From assembly GCF_001509405.1 (NCBI RefSeq), contig NZ_CP011502.1, positions 3,348,001 through 3,412,000 of the forward strand: a stretch of DNA of 64,000 nucleotides. Reading direction: 5' to 3'. Position 1 is the first letter of the stretch. Every line of letters starts with the position of its first letter. This document shows positions 19,910 to 27,451 of the stretch, piece after piece. A model generated the notes under the pieces. The model did no database searches. It was not told the DNA's origin and worked only from the letters and a program-made list of their open reading frames with translations. The position numbers were made by a program, and so were the translations under genes. The stretch is from Aeromicrobium erythreum (GTDB lineage Bacteria > Actinomycetota > Actinomycetes > Propionibacteriales > Nocardioidaceae).

Positions 19910-21148
19910 GTGAAGGTCCTGTTCACCTCCTTCGCCCACCGGACCCACTTCCAGGGCCTCGTGCCGCTGGCGTGGGCGCTCACGCTCGCGGGCCACCAGG
20001 TCCGGGTGGCGAGCCAGCCCGACCTCGTCGACGACATCGTCTCGGCCGGCCTGGTGGCGGTCCCGGTCGGTGTCGACCACCGACTCTTCGAGATCGACCC
20101 CGCGGAGGCCACCGAGGTCCACCGGTACTCCACGGGTCTTGACTTCGCTCGTCGCCACGACGAGCTGCACTCCTGGGACTTTCTGCTCGGACTGGAGACG
20201 GCGAACGCACGCTCGGTCTTCCCGCGGGTGAACAACCCCGAGTTCGTCGCCGGCCTCGTCGACCACGCGCGCCGGTGGCAGCCGGACCTCGTCCTGTGGG
20301 AACCGTTCACCTTCGCCGGTGCCGTCGCAGCGCGAGCCAGCGGCGCGGCGCACGCGCGCGTGGCTTGGGGGACCGACCTGACCGGCTACTTCCGCTCACA
20401 CTTCCTCGCGCTGCGGGCCGACCAAGAGGAGAACCGCCGCCGCCCCGACCCCCTGGCCGACTGGCTCCGGGACGTGGCGAGCGAGCACGGTGTCGAAGCG
20501 ACGCCCGACCTCGCGCTCGGGCAGTGGACCGTCGAGCAGATCCCGGCCCGCTTCCGGCTTCCTTCCGGCTTGGACATCACTCCCGGGACGACGTCGGCCC
20601 CGTACAACGGCCCCTCGCGGACGCCATCCTGGCTCGACGACGGTCGGCGACGGATCGCCGTCACCGGCGGCTTCTCGGGCCTCGGCGACGGCGCGGACCT
20701 GCCCGAGCTGCTCGCACGTCTGGCCGACCTCGACCACGAGGTCGTGGTCACCCGCTCCGGCCTCGCCCCCGACCAGGTGCAGTCCAACGTTCGCCTGGTC
20801 GACTTCGTCCCCATGAACGCCCTCATGGAGTCGTGCGACGTCGTGGTGCACCACGGCGGGGCGGGCACGTGGGCATCGGCGCTGCACCAGGCGGTGCCGC
20901 AGGTGGCGGTCGCGCACGAGTGGGACTGCCTGCTGCGAGGTCAGCAGGTCGCCGACGCCGGCGCCGGCCTCTCCCTCGACCCGCAGCAGACCGATGCCGC
21001 GACCCTGGCGGACGCCGTGCGCTCGGTCCTGGACCAGCCCACCTACCGCGCGCAGGCCCGCGCGCTCCGCGAGGAGCTGCGCGCCGAGCCGACGCCGACG
21101 GCCGTGGCGCAGGAGATCGAGCGGCGCACCGTCGCCGCCCGCACGTGA
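19910..21148 (+). CDS. eryBV: L-mycarosyl glycosyltransferase
   Basis: GT-B macrolide glycosyltransferase, 412 aa, predicted to attach L-mycarose from its dTDP form to the C3 hydroxyl of erythronolide B. The N-terminus (KVLFTSFAHRTHFQGLVPLA) and the segment VNNPEFV...DLVLWEPFTFAGAVAA match EryBV more closely than EryCIII; a DLTGYFRS segment typical of EryBV is present. The C-terminal donor-sugar domain has VHHGGAGTWASAL near residue 305-320 and the HEWDCLLRGQQ stretch. GTG start at 19910, 2 bp after eryBIV. Desosaminyltransferases of this family need a P450-like partner; none is nearby, which agrees with the mycarosyl assignment. The alternative, EryCIII, is less likely because of gene order and the motifs named. 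Confidence 0.88.
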   Translation: MKVLFTSFAHRTHFQGLVPLAWALTLAGHQVRVASQPDLVDDIVSAGLVAVPVGVDHRLFEIDPAEATEVHRYSTGLDFARRHDELHSWDFLLGLETANARSVFPRVNNPEFVAGLVDHARRWQPDLVLWEPFTFAGAVAARASGAAHARVAWGTDLTGYFRSHFLALRADQEENRRRPDPLADWLRDVASEHGVEATPDLALGQWTVEQIPARFRLPSGLDITPGTTSAPYNGPSRTPSWLDDGRRRIAVTGGFSGLGDGADLPELLARLADLDHEVVVTRSGLAPDQVQSNVRLVDFVPMNALMESCDVVVHHGGAGTWASALHQAVPQVAVAHEWDCLLRGQQVADAGAGLSLDPQQTDAATLADAVRSVLDQPTYRAQARALREELRAEPTPTAVAQEIERRTVAART

Positions 21149-21188
21149 CCGACGATCCCGTCCAGCCCGACCCGTCCAGGAGGAGACC

Positions 21189-21905
21189 GTGTACGAAGGT
21201 GAGTTCGCTGAGCTCTACGACCAGTTCTACGAGGCGCGGGGCAAGGACTACGCCGCCGAGGCATCGGCCGTGACCGACCTGGTGCGCTCGCGATACCCTC
21301 ACGCCGACTCGGTGCTCGACGTCGCGTGCGGCACGGGGAGCCATCTCGAGCCCCTCTCGCGGTCGTTCGGCCGGGTGGAGGGGCTCGAGCTCTCCCCCGC
21401 CATGATCGAGGTCGCCGAACGGCGCTACCCGCAGCTCACCGTCACCCAGGGCGACATGCGGGCCATCGACCTACCTCGGCAGTTCGACGCCGTGACGTGC
21501 ATGTTCAGCTCCATCGGGCACATGGTCGACGTCGACGAGCTGGACGCTGCCCTCGACTCCTTCGCCCGCCATCTCGCGCCGCAGGGTGTCGTGGTGGTCG
21601 AGCCGTGGTGGTTCCCGGAGACCTTCCTGCCCGGGTACGTCGCGGCCGACGTCGTCCGCGTGGGGGACCGTGCGATCTCGCGGACGTCGCACTCCCTGCG
21701 TGACGGTCGGGTCTCCCGGCTCGAGATCCACTGGTTGGTCGCGGACCCGACGGACGGGGTGCGGCACGAGACCGAGCACTACGAGATCACGCTGTTCGAG
21801 CGCGAGGAGTACGAGACGGCCTTCCGCCAGGCCGGCCTCGACGTGGAGTACCTGGAGGGCGGCCCGTCCGGGCGCGGGCTGTTCGTCGGCCTGCACGCAG
21901 GCTGA
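21189..21905 (+). CDS. eryCVI: dTDP-3-amino-3,6-dideoxyhexose N,N-dimethyltransferase (desosamine pathway)
   Basis: SAM-dependent class I methyltransferase, 238 aa, that should methylate the C3 amino group of the dTDP-aminosugar twice to give dTDP-D-desosamine. Motif I is LDVACGTGSHLE (about residues 41-52), followed by VEGLELS, the GDMR motif, and the long diagnostic stretch FDAVTCMFSSIGHM and VVVVEPWWFPE that is shared with DesVI/TylM1/EryCVI. GTG start at 21189 sits behind AGGAGGAGACC; an upstream in-frame extension exists but has no better site. The gene is 40 bp after eryBV. In S. erythraea the next gene is eryBVI; here the following genes are unrelated and on the opposite strand, so this is the right end of the ery gene block. 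Confidence 0.93.
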   Translation: MYEGEFAELYDQFYEARGKDYAAEASAVTDLVRSRYPHADSVLDVACGTGSHLEPLSRSFGRVEGLELSPAMIEVAERRYPQLTVTQGDMRAIDLPRQFDAVTCMFSSIGHMVDVDELDAALDSFARHLAPQGVVVVEPWWFPETFLPGYVAADVVRVGDRAISRTSHSLRDGRVSRLEIHWLVADPTDGVRHETEHYEITLFEREEYETAFRQAGLDVEYLEGGPSGRGLFVGLHAG

Positions 21906-21946
21906 CGCCACCAAGTCGGCCGTCGGCTGCTCCCTGCCCCGACACC

Positions 21947-22390
21947 TCAGCGGTGGCGCGGCAGGACCGCGGCGAACCGGTCGAGCGTGGCGCGGACGGC
22001 GTCGAGATGGGCGTCGTCCTGCTGGGCGAGCAGGGCCTGGAGGGCGAGGGTGGCTTGGGTGGTGAACTCCTCGGCCCGACGCCTTGCCCCGGGCGTGGCG
22101 CGCAGCGTGACCAACCGACGGTCGGAGCTCTCGCGGCTGCGGGCCACCATCCCGTCGCGCTCGAGCCGGTTGACCAGGGCGTTCGTGGCGCCTGACGTCA
22201 GCCCGACCCGCTCCGACAGGCGCGCCGGCGACATCGGCCGCCCCGTCGCCTCCGCCCACAGGACCTCGCCGAACGCGGCACCGTCCGACGGCGGCAGGCC
22301 CATCCAGCGCGCGAGGTCGTGGACCGACTCCTGGTACGCGACCACGTAGCCACGCAGCGCCTCGAGCATCCTCGCCGCCGACTCGGTCAT
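21947..22390 (-). CDS. MarR-family transcriptional regulator
   Basis: Protein of 147 aa with a winged-helix DNA-binding domain. The SPARLSERVGLTSGATNALV segment (about residues 53-72) is the helix-turn-helix, followed by the conserved wing region in which DRR and Leu residues (SSDRRLVTLRAT) are typical of MarR proteins. AGGAGG lies eight bases before the ATG. It sits 27 bp downstream of a flavin monooxygenase gene on the same strand, so the two probably share an mRNA, and the regulator may control that promoter; the short palindrome at 23685-23699 is a candidate site. Its stop faces that of eryCVI across 41 bp with no obvious terminator. Effector unknown. Confidence 0.85.
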   Translation of the reverse strand: MTESAARMLEALRGYVVAYQESVHDLARWMGLPPSDGAAFGEVLWAEATGRPMSPARLSERVGLTSGATNALVNRLERDGMVARSRESSDRRLVTLRATPGARRRAEEFTTQATLALQALLAQQDDAHLDAVRATLDRFAAVLPRHR

Positions 22391-22417
22391 CCAGCACCTC
22401 CTGGTCGGAGCAGGACT

Positions 22418-23659
22418 CTACGCCGCCGGACGCCCCTCGCGCCGGGAGAACGCGTAGTCCGGGAGGATCGGCTCACCCTTGCGGTCGGGCAGGAACACGC
22501 GATCGAGCAGGGAGCTCAACGGCTTCGTCCCCGCCAGCCGGAACATCGTGTTGACCACCCGCACGCCGAGCCGCGACGACGGGTGCATCACGCGGGCACC
22601 GCCGGGCGGCAGCGACTGGTGCCGGTCGACGTACGCGCGCAGCATCGACTCGTACGCCGCGAAGGCGTCGCCGTGGGTGCGCTCCTCGTGCAGCGTGCGC
22701 TCGAGCTCCCCGGCGAGGACGTACGCCCCGACCAGTGCGAGCGTGGTGCCCATCCCGGTCGGGCCCGACCCCCACGCGGCGTCGCCGAGAAACGCGACCC
22801 GACCCTCGCTCCACGACGGGAGCACGACCTGCGCGAACCGCTGCGCGTAGAGCTCCTCCGGGTGCTGCTCGAACCCGTCGAGGACGCGCTCGGTCTGCCA
22901 GCCGGCGTCCGCGAAGCGCTCGCGCAGCACCGTGAGCTGGGCGTCCGTGTCGAGCCGCTCGAAGCCGAACGGCTCGCACGCGAAGGTGAGCGTGGCGCGG
23001 ATCGTGCCGACGTCGTCGGGTCGCAGGGTGACGGACCGGCCGCGCGGAGCGGTGTACCAGTCCCAGAAGTCGGTGTCGTCGGGGCGACGGTCGATCGTGC
23101 CGTACGCCATCGAGACGCCGGCGTCGCGGATCTCGGTGCGGTCGCCCATGACGAGGCGGCGGGTGCGCGACCCGCGCCCCTCGGCGACGACGAGGAGGTC
23201 GTACCGCTCGCGCGTGCCGTCGGCGAGCTCGACGTCGACGCCGTCGGCATCCTGCGCCACGGCCGTCACGTAGGTGCCCCACCGCTGCTCGACCTCGGCC
23301 GACACGGTGCCGAGCACGATCTGCGACAGACGTCCGCGGAGGATCTCGATCTCGGCGGTGGGCCCGTCGACGTCGGCGCCCTCCTGCTTCGGCAGGACGG
23401 AGACCGGGGTCCCGTCCGGGCCGATGAAGCGGGTGCCGTCCTCCCCGGTCAGGTGCGCGAGCACCTCCTCCTCGACGCCCATCCGGCGCAGGACCTGTCG
23501 GCCGAGCCCGCGGACGTCGATGTTCTGGCCGGTGGTGCGTGGCTCGGGCGAACGTTCGAGCAGGGTGACGTCGAAGCCGGCGCGCGACAGGCCCCACGCC
23601 GACGCGGGTCCGGCGATGCTCGTGCCGGTGACGAGCACGGTGGGTCGGGTGGTGGACAT
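22418..23659 (-). CDS. FAD-dependent monooxygenase (aromatic hydroxylase / Tet(X)-like family)
   Basis: Protein of 413 aa of the p-hydroxybenzoate-hydroxylase fold. The N-terminus has the FAD motif VLVTGTSIAGPASAWGL (about residues 8-24, GxGxxG with a Thr/Ser variant), followed by Glu-Arg (LLERSPEPR) and the GQNIDVRG segment common to Tet(X)-like enzymes; the second FAD motif is FLGDAAWGSGPTGMG (about 285-299). Such enzymes use NAD(P)H and O2 to hydroxylate aromatic or antibiotic-like substrates. Start ATG at 23659 with AAGGAG seven bases upstream. Downstream MarR gene is probably co-transcribed. The promoter is shared, back to back, with the five-gene operon starting at 23804. A tie to macrolide chemistry is possible from location only; there is no sequence evidence of it. 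Confidence 0.85.
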   Translation of the reverse strand: MSTTRPTVLVTGTSIAGPASAWGLSRAGFDVTLLERSPEPRTTGQNIDVRGLGRQVLRRMGVEEEVLAHLTGEDGTRFIGPDGTPVSVLPKQEGADVDGPTAEIEILRGRLSQIVLGTVSAEVEQRWGTYVTAVAQDADGVDVELADGTRERYDLLVVAEGRGSRTRRLVMGDRTEIRDAGVSMAYGTIDRRPDDTDFWDWYTAPRGRSVTLRPDDVGTIRATLTFACEPFGFERLDTDAQLTVLRERFADAGWQTERVLDGFEQHPEELYAQRFAQVVLPSWSEGRVAFLGDAAWGSGPTGMGTTLALVGAYVLAGELERTLHEERTHGDAFAAYESMLRAYVDRHQSLPPGGARVMHPSSRLGVRVVNTMFRLAGTKPLSSLLDRVFLPDRKGEPILPDYAFSRREGRPAA

Positions 23660-23684
23660 CGGGTCTCCTTCGTCATGGACGTTC

Positions 23685-23699
23685 ACTTCACTGTGAAGT
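23685..23699. promoter_or_regulatory. Short palindrome in front of the flavin monooxygenase gene
   Basis: The sequence ACTTCACTGTGAAGT is a perfect inverted repeat with 7-base arms around one base, 26 bp before the monooxygenase start. Its size and position suit an operator for the adjacent MarR protein, but MarR sites are usually longer, so the assignment is tentative. Confidence 0.4.
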
Positions 23700-23734
23700 C
23701 TTCTGCTCTGCCCCGCACGTCCAACGAGAGAACA

Positions 23735-23770
23735 ACACCGAACATCGGACAGATGTCCGATGTTCGGTGT
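23735..23770. promoter_or_regulatory. Perfect 36-bp palindromic operator, copy 1
   Basis: Two 17-base arms, perfectly complementary, flank a two-base centre (GA). The arm contains CGAACATCGGACA, and the other arm is its reverse complement. A -10-like TACCCT (23770-23775) begins at the last base of the palindrome, so a bound protein would cover the -35 and spacer of the promoter for the operon at 23804. The same 13-base half-site, with the same two-base spacing, recurs at 29049-29078 in front of a TetR gene, which is the likely binding protein. Confidence 0.85.
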
Positions 23771-23803
23771 ACCCTGGCTCACACGCACAGCGAGGGAGCC
23801 CGC

Positions 23804-24907
23804 ATGACCGAGAAGCAGACCACCCACCGACCCCTGTCCGACCGGGTCGCGCGCCGCGTGGTGCGCACGCTCGGTCGCCTGCCGCAGCCGCTCAAGCGCG
23901 CCATCGCCGGAAAGCCGATCTCGATCGACGGGCAGACGCTCGACGTCGAGGCCCAGGTGGGGGTGCGGCTGCTGAACCTCGCGGTCGGCGAGACGTTCGA
24001 GACGCTGCCCGTCGAGGAGGGCCGCCGCCAGATCGACGGCGAGGCGTGGGTGTTCGGCTACGAGCACCCCGTGCACGACGTGCGCGACCTCGTCCTCCCC
24101 GGTCCCGGCGGGGACCTGCCCGCTCGCATCTACCGGCCCGCCGGGCTGCCCGCCCTGTCCGCCGGCCTCGTCTACTTCCACGGCGGCGGATGGGTGCTCG
24201 GCAACCTGGGCTCCGCCGACTCCGTCTGCCGCTACCTCGCCGACACAGCAGGCATCACCGTGGTCTCCGTCGACTACCGCCTCGCCCCCGAGCACCCCTT
24301 CCCGGCCGGGGTCGACGACGCGGTCGCGGCCTTCCGGCACGTGGTCGCCCACGCGAGCGAGCTCGGCATCGACCCGTCGGCCGTGGCCGTGGGCGGCGAG
24401 AGCGCGGGCGGCAACCTGACCGCCGTCGCCTCCCTCGTCAGCACGCTGGAGGCCCGCACGGACCCGTCCGTCCCGGTGCCCGCCTTCCAGCTGATGTTCA
24501 TGCCGGTCACCGACCTGACCACCAAGCACCGCTCCTACGAGCTGTTCAGCGACGGCTTCTTCCTCAGCGACGCCCAGATGGACTGGTACAAGGCGCACTA
24601 TCTGACCGACCCGGCCCAAGCCCACGACCCGCGCGTCTCGCCGCTGCTCGCCCCCGACCTCGAGGGACAGCCGCCCGCCCACGTCGTCGTCGCCGGCTTC
24701 GACGTGCTGCGCGACGAGGGCGAGGCCTACGCCACCCGACTGCTCGAGGCCGGCGTGCCCACCACGCTCACCCGCCAGGAGGGCATCGTCCACGGGCTCG
24801 TGAACGCCACCGGCGTCGGCACCGTCGCCCGACGCGTCCTCGACGAGGCCGCCGGCCAGCTGCGCAAGCGTCTCGTGCCGCTCGCCTCCGGGGAGACCGT
24901 CCGATGA
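23804..24907 (+). CDS. Alpha/beta hydrolase, hormone-sensitive-lipase family esterase
   Basis: Predicted 367-aa carboxylesterase. It has the HSL family oxyanion motif HGGGW (about residue 126), the nucleophile elbow GGESAGG (Ser near 200), an acid residue in the FDVLRDEGEAYA segment and a catalytic His in VHGLVN (near 330). The first about 90 residues form a helical cap rather than a signal peptide, so the enzyme is probably cytoplasmic. ATG at 23804 follows a GAGGGAG ribosome site. It is the first gene of five whose stop and start codons overlap by four bases (ATGA), so translation is coupled and the products probably act together. The promoter carries operator copy 1. Substrate unknown; an ester or lactone is implied by the family. 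Confidence 0.88.
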   Translation: MTEKQTTHRPLSDRVARRVVRTLGRLPQPLKRAIAGKPISIDGQTLDVEAQVGVRLLNLAVGETFETLPVEEGRRQIDGEAWVFGYEHPVHDVRDLVLPGPGGDLPARIYRPAGLPALSAGLVYFHGGGWVLGNLGSADSVCRYLADTAGITVVSVDYRLAPEHPFPAGVDDAVAAFRHVVAHASELGIDPSAVAVGGESAGGNLTAVASLVSTLEARTDPSVPVPAFQLMFMPVTDLTTKHRSYELFSDGFFLSDAQMDWYKAHYLTDPAQAHDPRVSPLLAPDLEGQPPAHVVVAGFDVLRDEGEAYATRLLEAGVPTTLTRQEGIVHGLVNATGVGTVARRVLDEAAGQLRKRLVPLASGETVR

Positions 24908-26304
24908 CGGCACGGGAGCGGCGCAGCGTCGACGTCGTCGTGGTCGGGGCCGGGCTCGCCGGCCTCACCGCGGCCCGACGTCTGCAGGAGCGCGGCCGCT
25001 CGGTGCTTGTGCTGGAGGCCCGTGACCGCGTGGGCGGCCGCACCCTCAACCACGACCTCGGCGACGGGCAGGTGGTCGAGTCCGGCGGGCAGTTCGTCGG
25101 GCCGACGCAGGACCGCGTGCTCGCCCTGGCCACCGAGCTGGGCGTCGACACGTTCCGCGCCCACGACGACGGCGACACCGTGTACGTGCACGGGAAGGCG
25201 GTGCGCCGGTTCAGCGGCGACATCCCCCCGGCCTGGACCACCCTCCCCGACCTCGGTCTCCTCATGGCCCGGCTCGACCGTGCGGTGCGGCGCATCGACC
25301 TCGACGCCCCGTGGCGCTCGCCCGACGCGCACCGGCTCGACGCCATGACCACCGCGTCGTGGGCGCGGTCCCTCTCCCTCGGCGGCGGCGCCGTGGAGGT
25401 GCTGGAGATCCTGCTCGGCTCGGCGTACGGCACGACGGCCGCGGAGACGTCGGCGCTGTTCACCCTCTGGTACGTGGCCGGCGCGGGCGACGAGACGCAC
25501 CGCGGCACCCTCGACCGCATGATCGGCGTCGACGGCGGGGCACAGGAGTCGCGGTTCGTCGGCGGCTCCCACCGCCTCTCCGCCCTGCTGGCCGCCGACC
25601 TCGGCGACGCGGTGGTGCTCGACGCGCCGGTACGACGCATCGAGCAGGACGCGAGCGGCGCGCGGGTGTCGACCGACCACCTCGACGTCGACGCGCAGCA
25701 CGTCGTGGTCGCGGTGCCGCCGCACCTCGTGGCCGGCATCGACCTCGAGCCCGCGCTCCCCGCCCCGCAGGCCGAGCTGTTCCGCCGCATGACGTTCGGG
25801 ACGCTCATGAAGTGCGAGGCCGTGTACGACGAGCCGTTCTGGCGTGCGGACGGGCTGTCCGGACAGGGGCTGTTCCGTGGCGACGCGGAGCCGGTGTGCT
25901 CGATGTTCGACAACACCCCGCCGTCCGGCGCCCCGGGGGTGCTCATGGGATTCCTCGGCGCGCACGCCTGGAAGACGTGGGCCGACCGGCCGGCCGCGCA
26001 ACGGCGAGGGGCGGTGCTGCGCAGCTTCGCCCGCGTCGTCGGGCCGCGCGCGCTCGAGCCGACCGACTACTGGGAGCAGGACTGGACCACTGAGCCGTGG
26101 ACCCGCGGCGGGCCGACCGCCGTGCTCGCGCCCGGCGTGCTCACCGAGCTCGGGCCGTGGCGCGACGTGCCCCACGGCCGCGTCCACTGGGCGGGGGCCG
26201 AGCACGCGAACCACTGGAACGGCTACATGGACGGCGCCGTCCGTACCGGCGAGGACGTCGCCGACCTCATCACTCGCACCACCCGCCACGAGGAGACCGC
26301 ATGA
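24904..26304 (+). CDS. Flavin-containing amine oxidase (MAO / putrescine oxidase-like)
   Basis: Protein of 466 aa. The dinucleotide-binding motif VVGAGLAGLTAARRL starts near residue 12 and is followed by LEARDRVGGRT; the C-terminal FAD motif WAGAEHANHWNGYMDGAV lies near 428-446. The Cys that binds FAD covalently in mammalian MAO is absent, as in bacterial putrescine and L-amino-acid oxidases. The expected reaction is oxidation of a primary or secondary amine to an imine with H2O2 release, followed by hydrolysis to an aldehyde. Overlaps its neighbours by four bases on each side. An aldehyde product would fit the aldolase encoded two genes later, but the substrate cannot be read from the sequence. 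Confidence 0.88.
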   Translation: MTARERRSVDVVVVGAGLAGLTAARRLQERGRSVLVLEARDRVGGRTLNHDLGDGQVVESGGQFVGPTQDRVLALATELGVDTFRAHDDGDTVYVHGKAVRRFSGDIPPAWTTLPDLGLLMARLDRAVRRIDLDAPWRSPDAHRLDAMTTASWARSLSLGGGAVEVLEILLGSAYGTTAAETSALFTLWYVAGAGDETHRGTLDRMIGVDGGAQESRFVGGSHRLSALLAADLGDAVVLDAPVRRIEQDASGARVSTDHLDVDAQHVVVAVPPHLVAGIDLEPALPAPQAELFRRMTFGTLMKCEAVYDEPFWRADGLSGQGLFRGDAEPVCSMFDNTPPSGAPGVLMGFLGAHAWKTWADRPAAQRRGAVLRSFARVVGPRALEPTDYWEQDWTTEPWTRGGPTAVLAPGVLTELGPWRDVPHGRVHWAGAEHANHWNGYMDGAVRTGEDVADLITRTTRHEETA

Positions 26305-26783
26305 GCCAGCACCGCGTGCGCGCCGAGCGCCGCATCGACGCCCCCGTCGAGGACGTCTGGGCCGTCGTCGACGACACGTCCCGCTACGCCGAGTGGGTCG
26401 ACGGCTGCCTGGAGGTGACCCGCCACCACGGCAGCGCCACCGTCGGCGACACGTACGGCGAGCGCAACAGCACCCTCGGACCGCTCATCGCCACGACGAC
26501 GTGGACCGTGCTCGAGGTCGAGCCGCACCTGCGGCGGGTCGACGCAGGGGAGGGCCTGGCCCCCTTGCGGGACTTCCGGAACGTCTTCACCTTCACGCCG
26601 ACGTCGGACGGGCGGGGCACCCTGATGACGTACGAGGTCACCTTCGGCCTCGCGCTCGGACCGCTCGGTCGCGTGCTGGCGGCCGTCCTCGGCCGGTCGT
26701 TGCCGCAGGAGTTCCAGCGGTCGATGCAGAACCTCGACACCCTGCTGCGCTCGGAGCGACCCCTGCCGCGGGAGGCCCGATGA
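26301..26783 (+). CDS. SRPBCC (START/Bet v1-like) family protein
   Basis: Protein of 160 aa. The start (VRAERRIDAPVEDVWAVVDD, residues about 5-24) and the Trp in YAEWVDG are typical of polyketide cyclase/dehydrase-type SRPBCC proteins, which bind hydrophobic ligands in a deep pocket. The central part (TTTWTVLEVEPHLRRVD) and the final amphipathic helix (LPQEFQRSMQNLDTLLRSE) complete the fold. No catalytic residue can be assigned with confidence. Four-base overlaps with both neighbours place it in the esterase-amine oxidase-aldolase-kinase operon, where it could carry or isomerise an intermediate; that role is inference. Confidence 0.8.
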   Translation: MSQHRVRAERRIDAPVEDVWAVVDDTSRYAEWVDGCLEVTRHHGSATVGDTYGERNSTLGPLIATTTWTVLEVEPHLRRVDAGEGLAPLRDFRNVFTFTPTSDGRGTLMTYEVTFGLALGPLGRVLAAVLGRSLPQEFQRSMQNLDTLLRSERPLPREAR

Positions 26784-27451
26784 CCAACCCCGAGACCGAC
26801 GACCCCCGCGAGGCGCTCGCCGCCGCCGCCCGCGAGCTGGCCGACGCCGGCCTGCTCGTCGGCACCGCCGGCAACGTGTCGACCCGCCTCGGCGACGACC
26901 GCGTGCTCGTGACCGCCACCGGCGTGGTGCTCGGGCGCTGCACCGCCGACGACGTCGTCGAGACCGACCTGGCGGGCACGGTCGTGTCGGGGCGGCTGAA
27001 GCCGACGTCGGAGCTGACGCTGCACCTCGACGTGTACCGCCGCACGTTCGCCCGGGCCTGCGTCCACACGCACTCCCCCGCCGCCACCGCCGTGGCGTGC
27101 GCCCCCGCGCGCTTCGGGTCGATGCCGGTGCTGCACTACCAGCAGATCCTGCTCGGCGGCGAGATCCGCGTCGCCCCGTACGCCACGTTCGGCACGCCCG
27201 AGCTCGCCGAGCACGTGCTCGCCGCGCTCGACGGACGCCAGGCGGCACTCATGGCGCACCACGGCGCCGTCGCCCTCGGGCAGGACCTGCGGTCGGCCGT
27301 CGACCACGCCCTGCTCGTCGAGTGGCTCGCCGAGCTGCTGCTGCGCGTGAGCCAGGTGTCCGAGCCCGTGCCCCTGACCGAGGAGCAGCAACTCGCGGTC
27401 ATCACCCAGGCGCTGGAGCGCCACTACGGAACCGTCCAGGAGAACCCATGA
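26780..27451 (+). CDS. Class II (zinc) aldolase, fuculose-phosphate aldolase family
   Basis: Protein of 223 aa, the usual length for L-fuculose-1-phosphate aldolase or ribulose-phosphate 4-epimerase relatives. The N-terminal GTAGNVSTR segment binds phosphate, the catalytic Glu is in KPTSELTLHL, and the zinc ligands are the HxH of VHTHSPAATA and the His of AHHGAVALG. These enzymes cleave or epimerise sugar phosphates to DHAP and an aldehyde. With the sugar kinase encoded next it could phosphorylate and split a sugar or sugar-like compound, as in DHAP-shunt salvage of 5-deoxypentoses, but the isomerase of that pathway is not here. ATGA overlaps on both sides. Confidence 0.88.
   Translation: MTNPETDDPREALAAAARELADAGLLVGTAGNVSTRLGDDRVLVTATGVVLGRCTADDVVETDLAGTVVSGRLKPTSELTLHLDVYRRTFARACVHTHSPAATAVACAPARFGSMPVLHYQQILLGGEIRVAPYATFGTPELAEHVLAALDGRQAALMAHHGAVALGQDLRSAVDHALLVEWLAELLLRVSQVSEPVPLTEEQQLAVITQALERHYGTVQENP

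Noticed and set aside
19910-21148. Assignment of the glycosyltransferase as desosaminyltransferase EryCIII
   Set aside because: Position after eryBIV and segments such as FAHRTHFQGLVP and DLTGYFRS fit EryBV, and no auxiliary P450-like partner gene is present.
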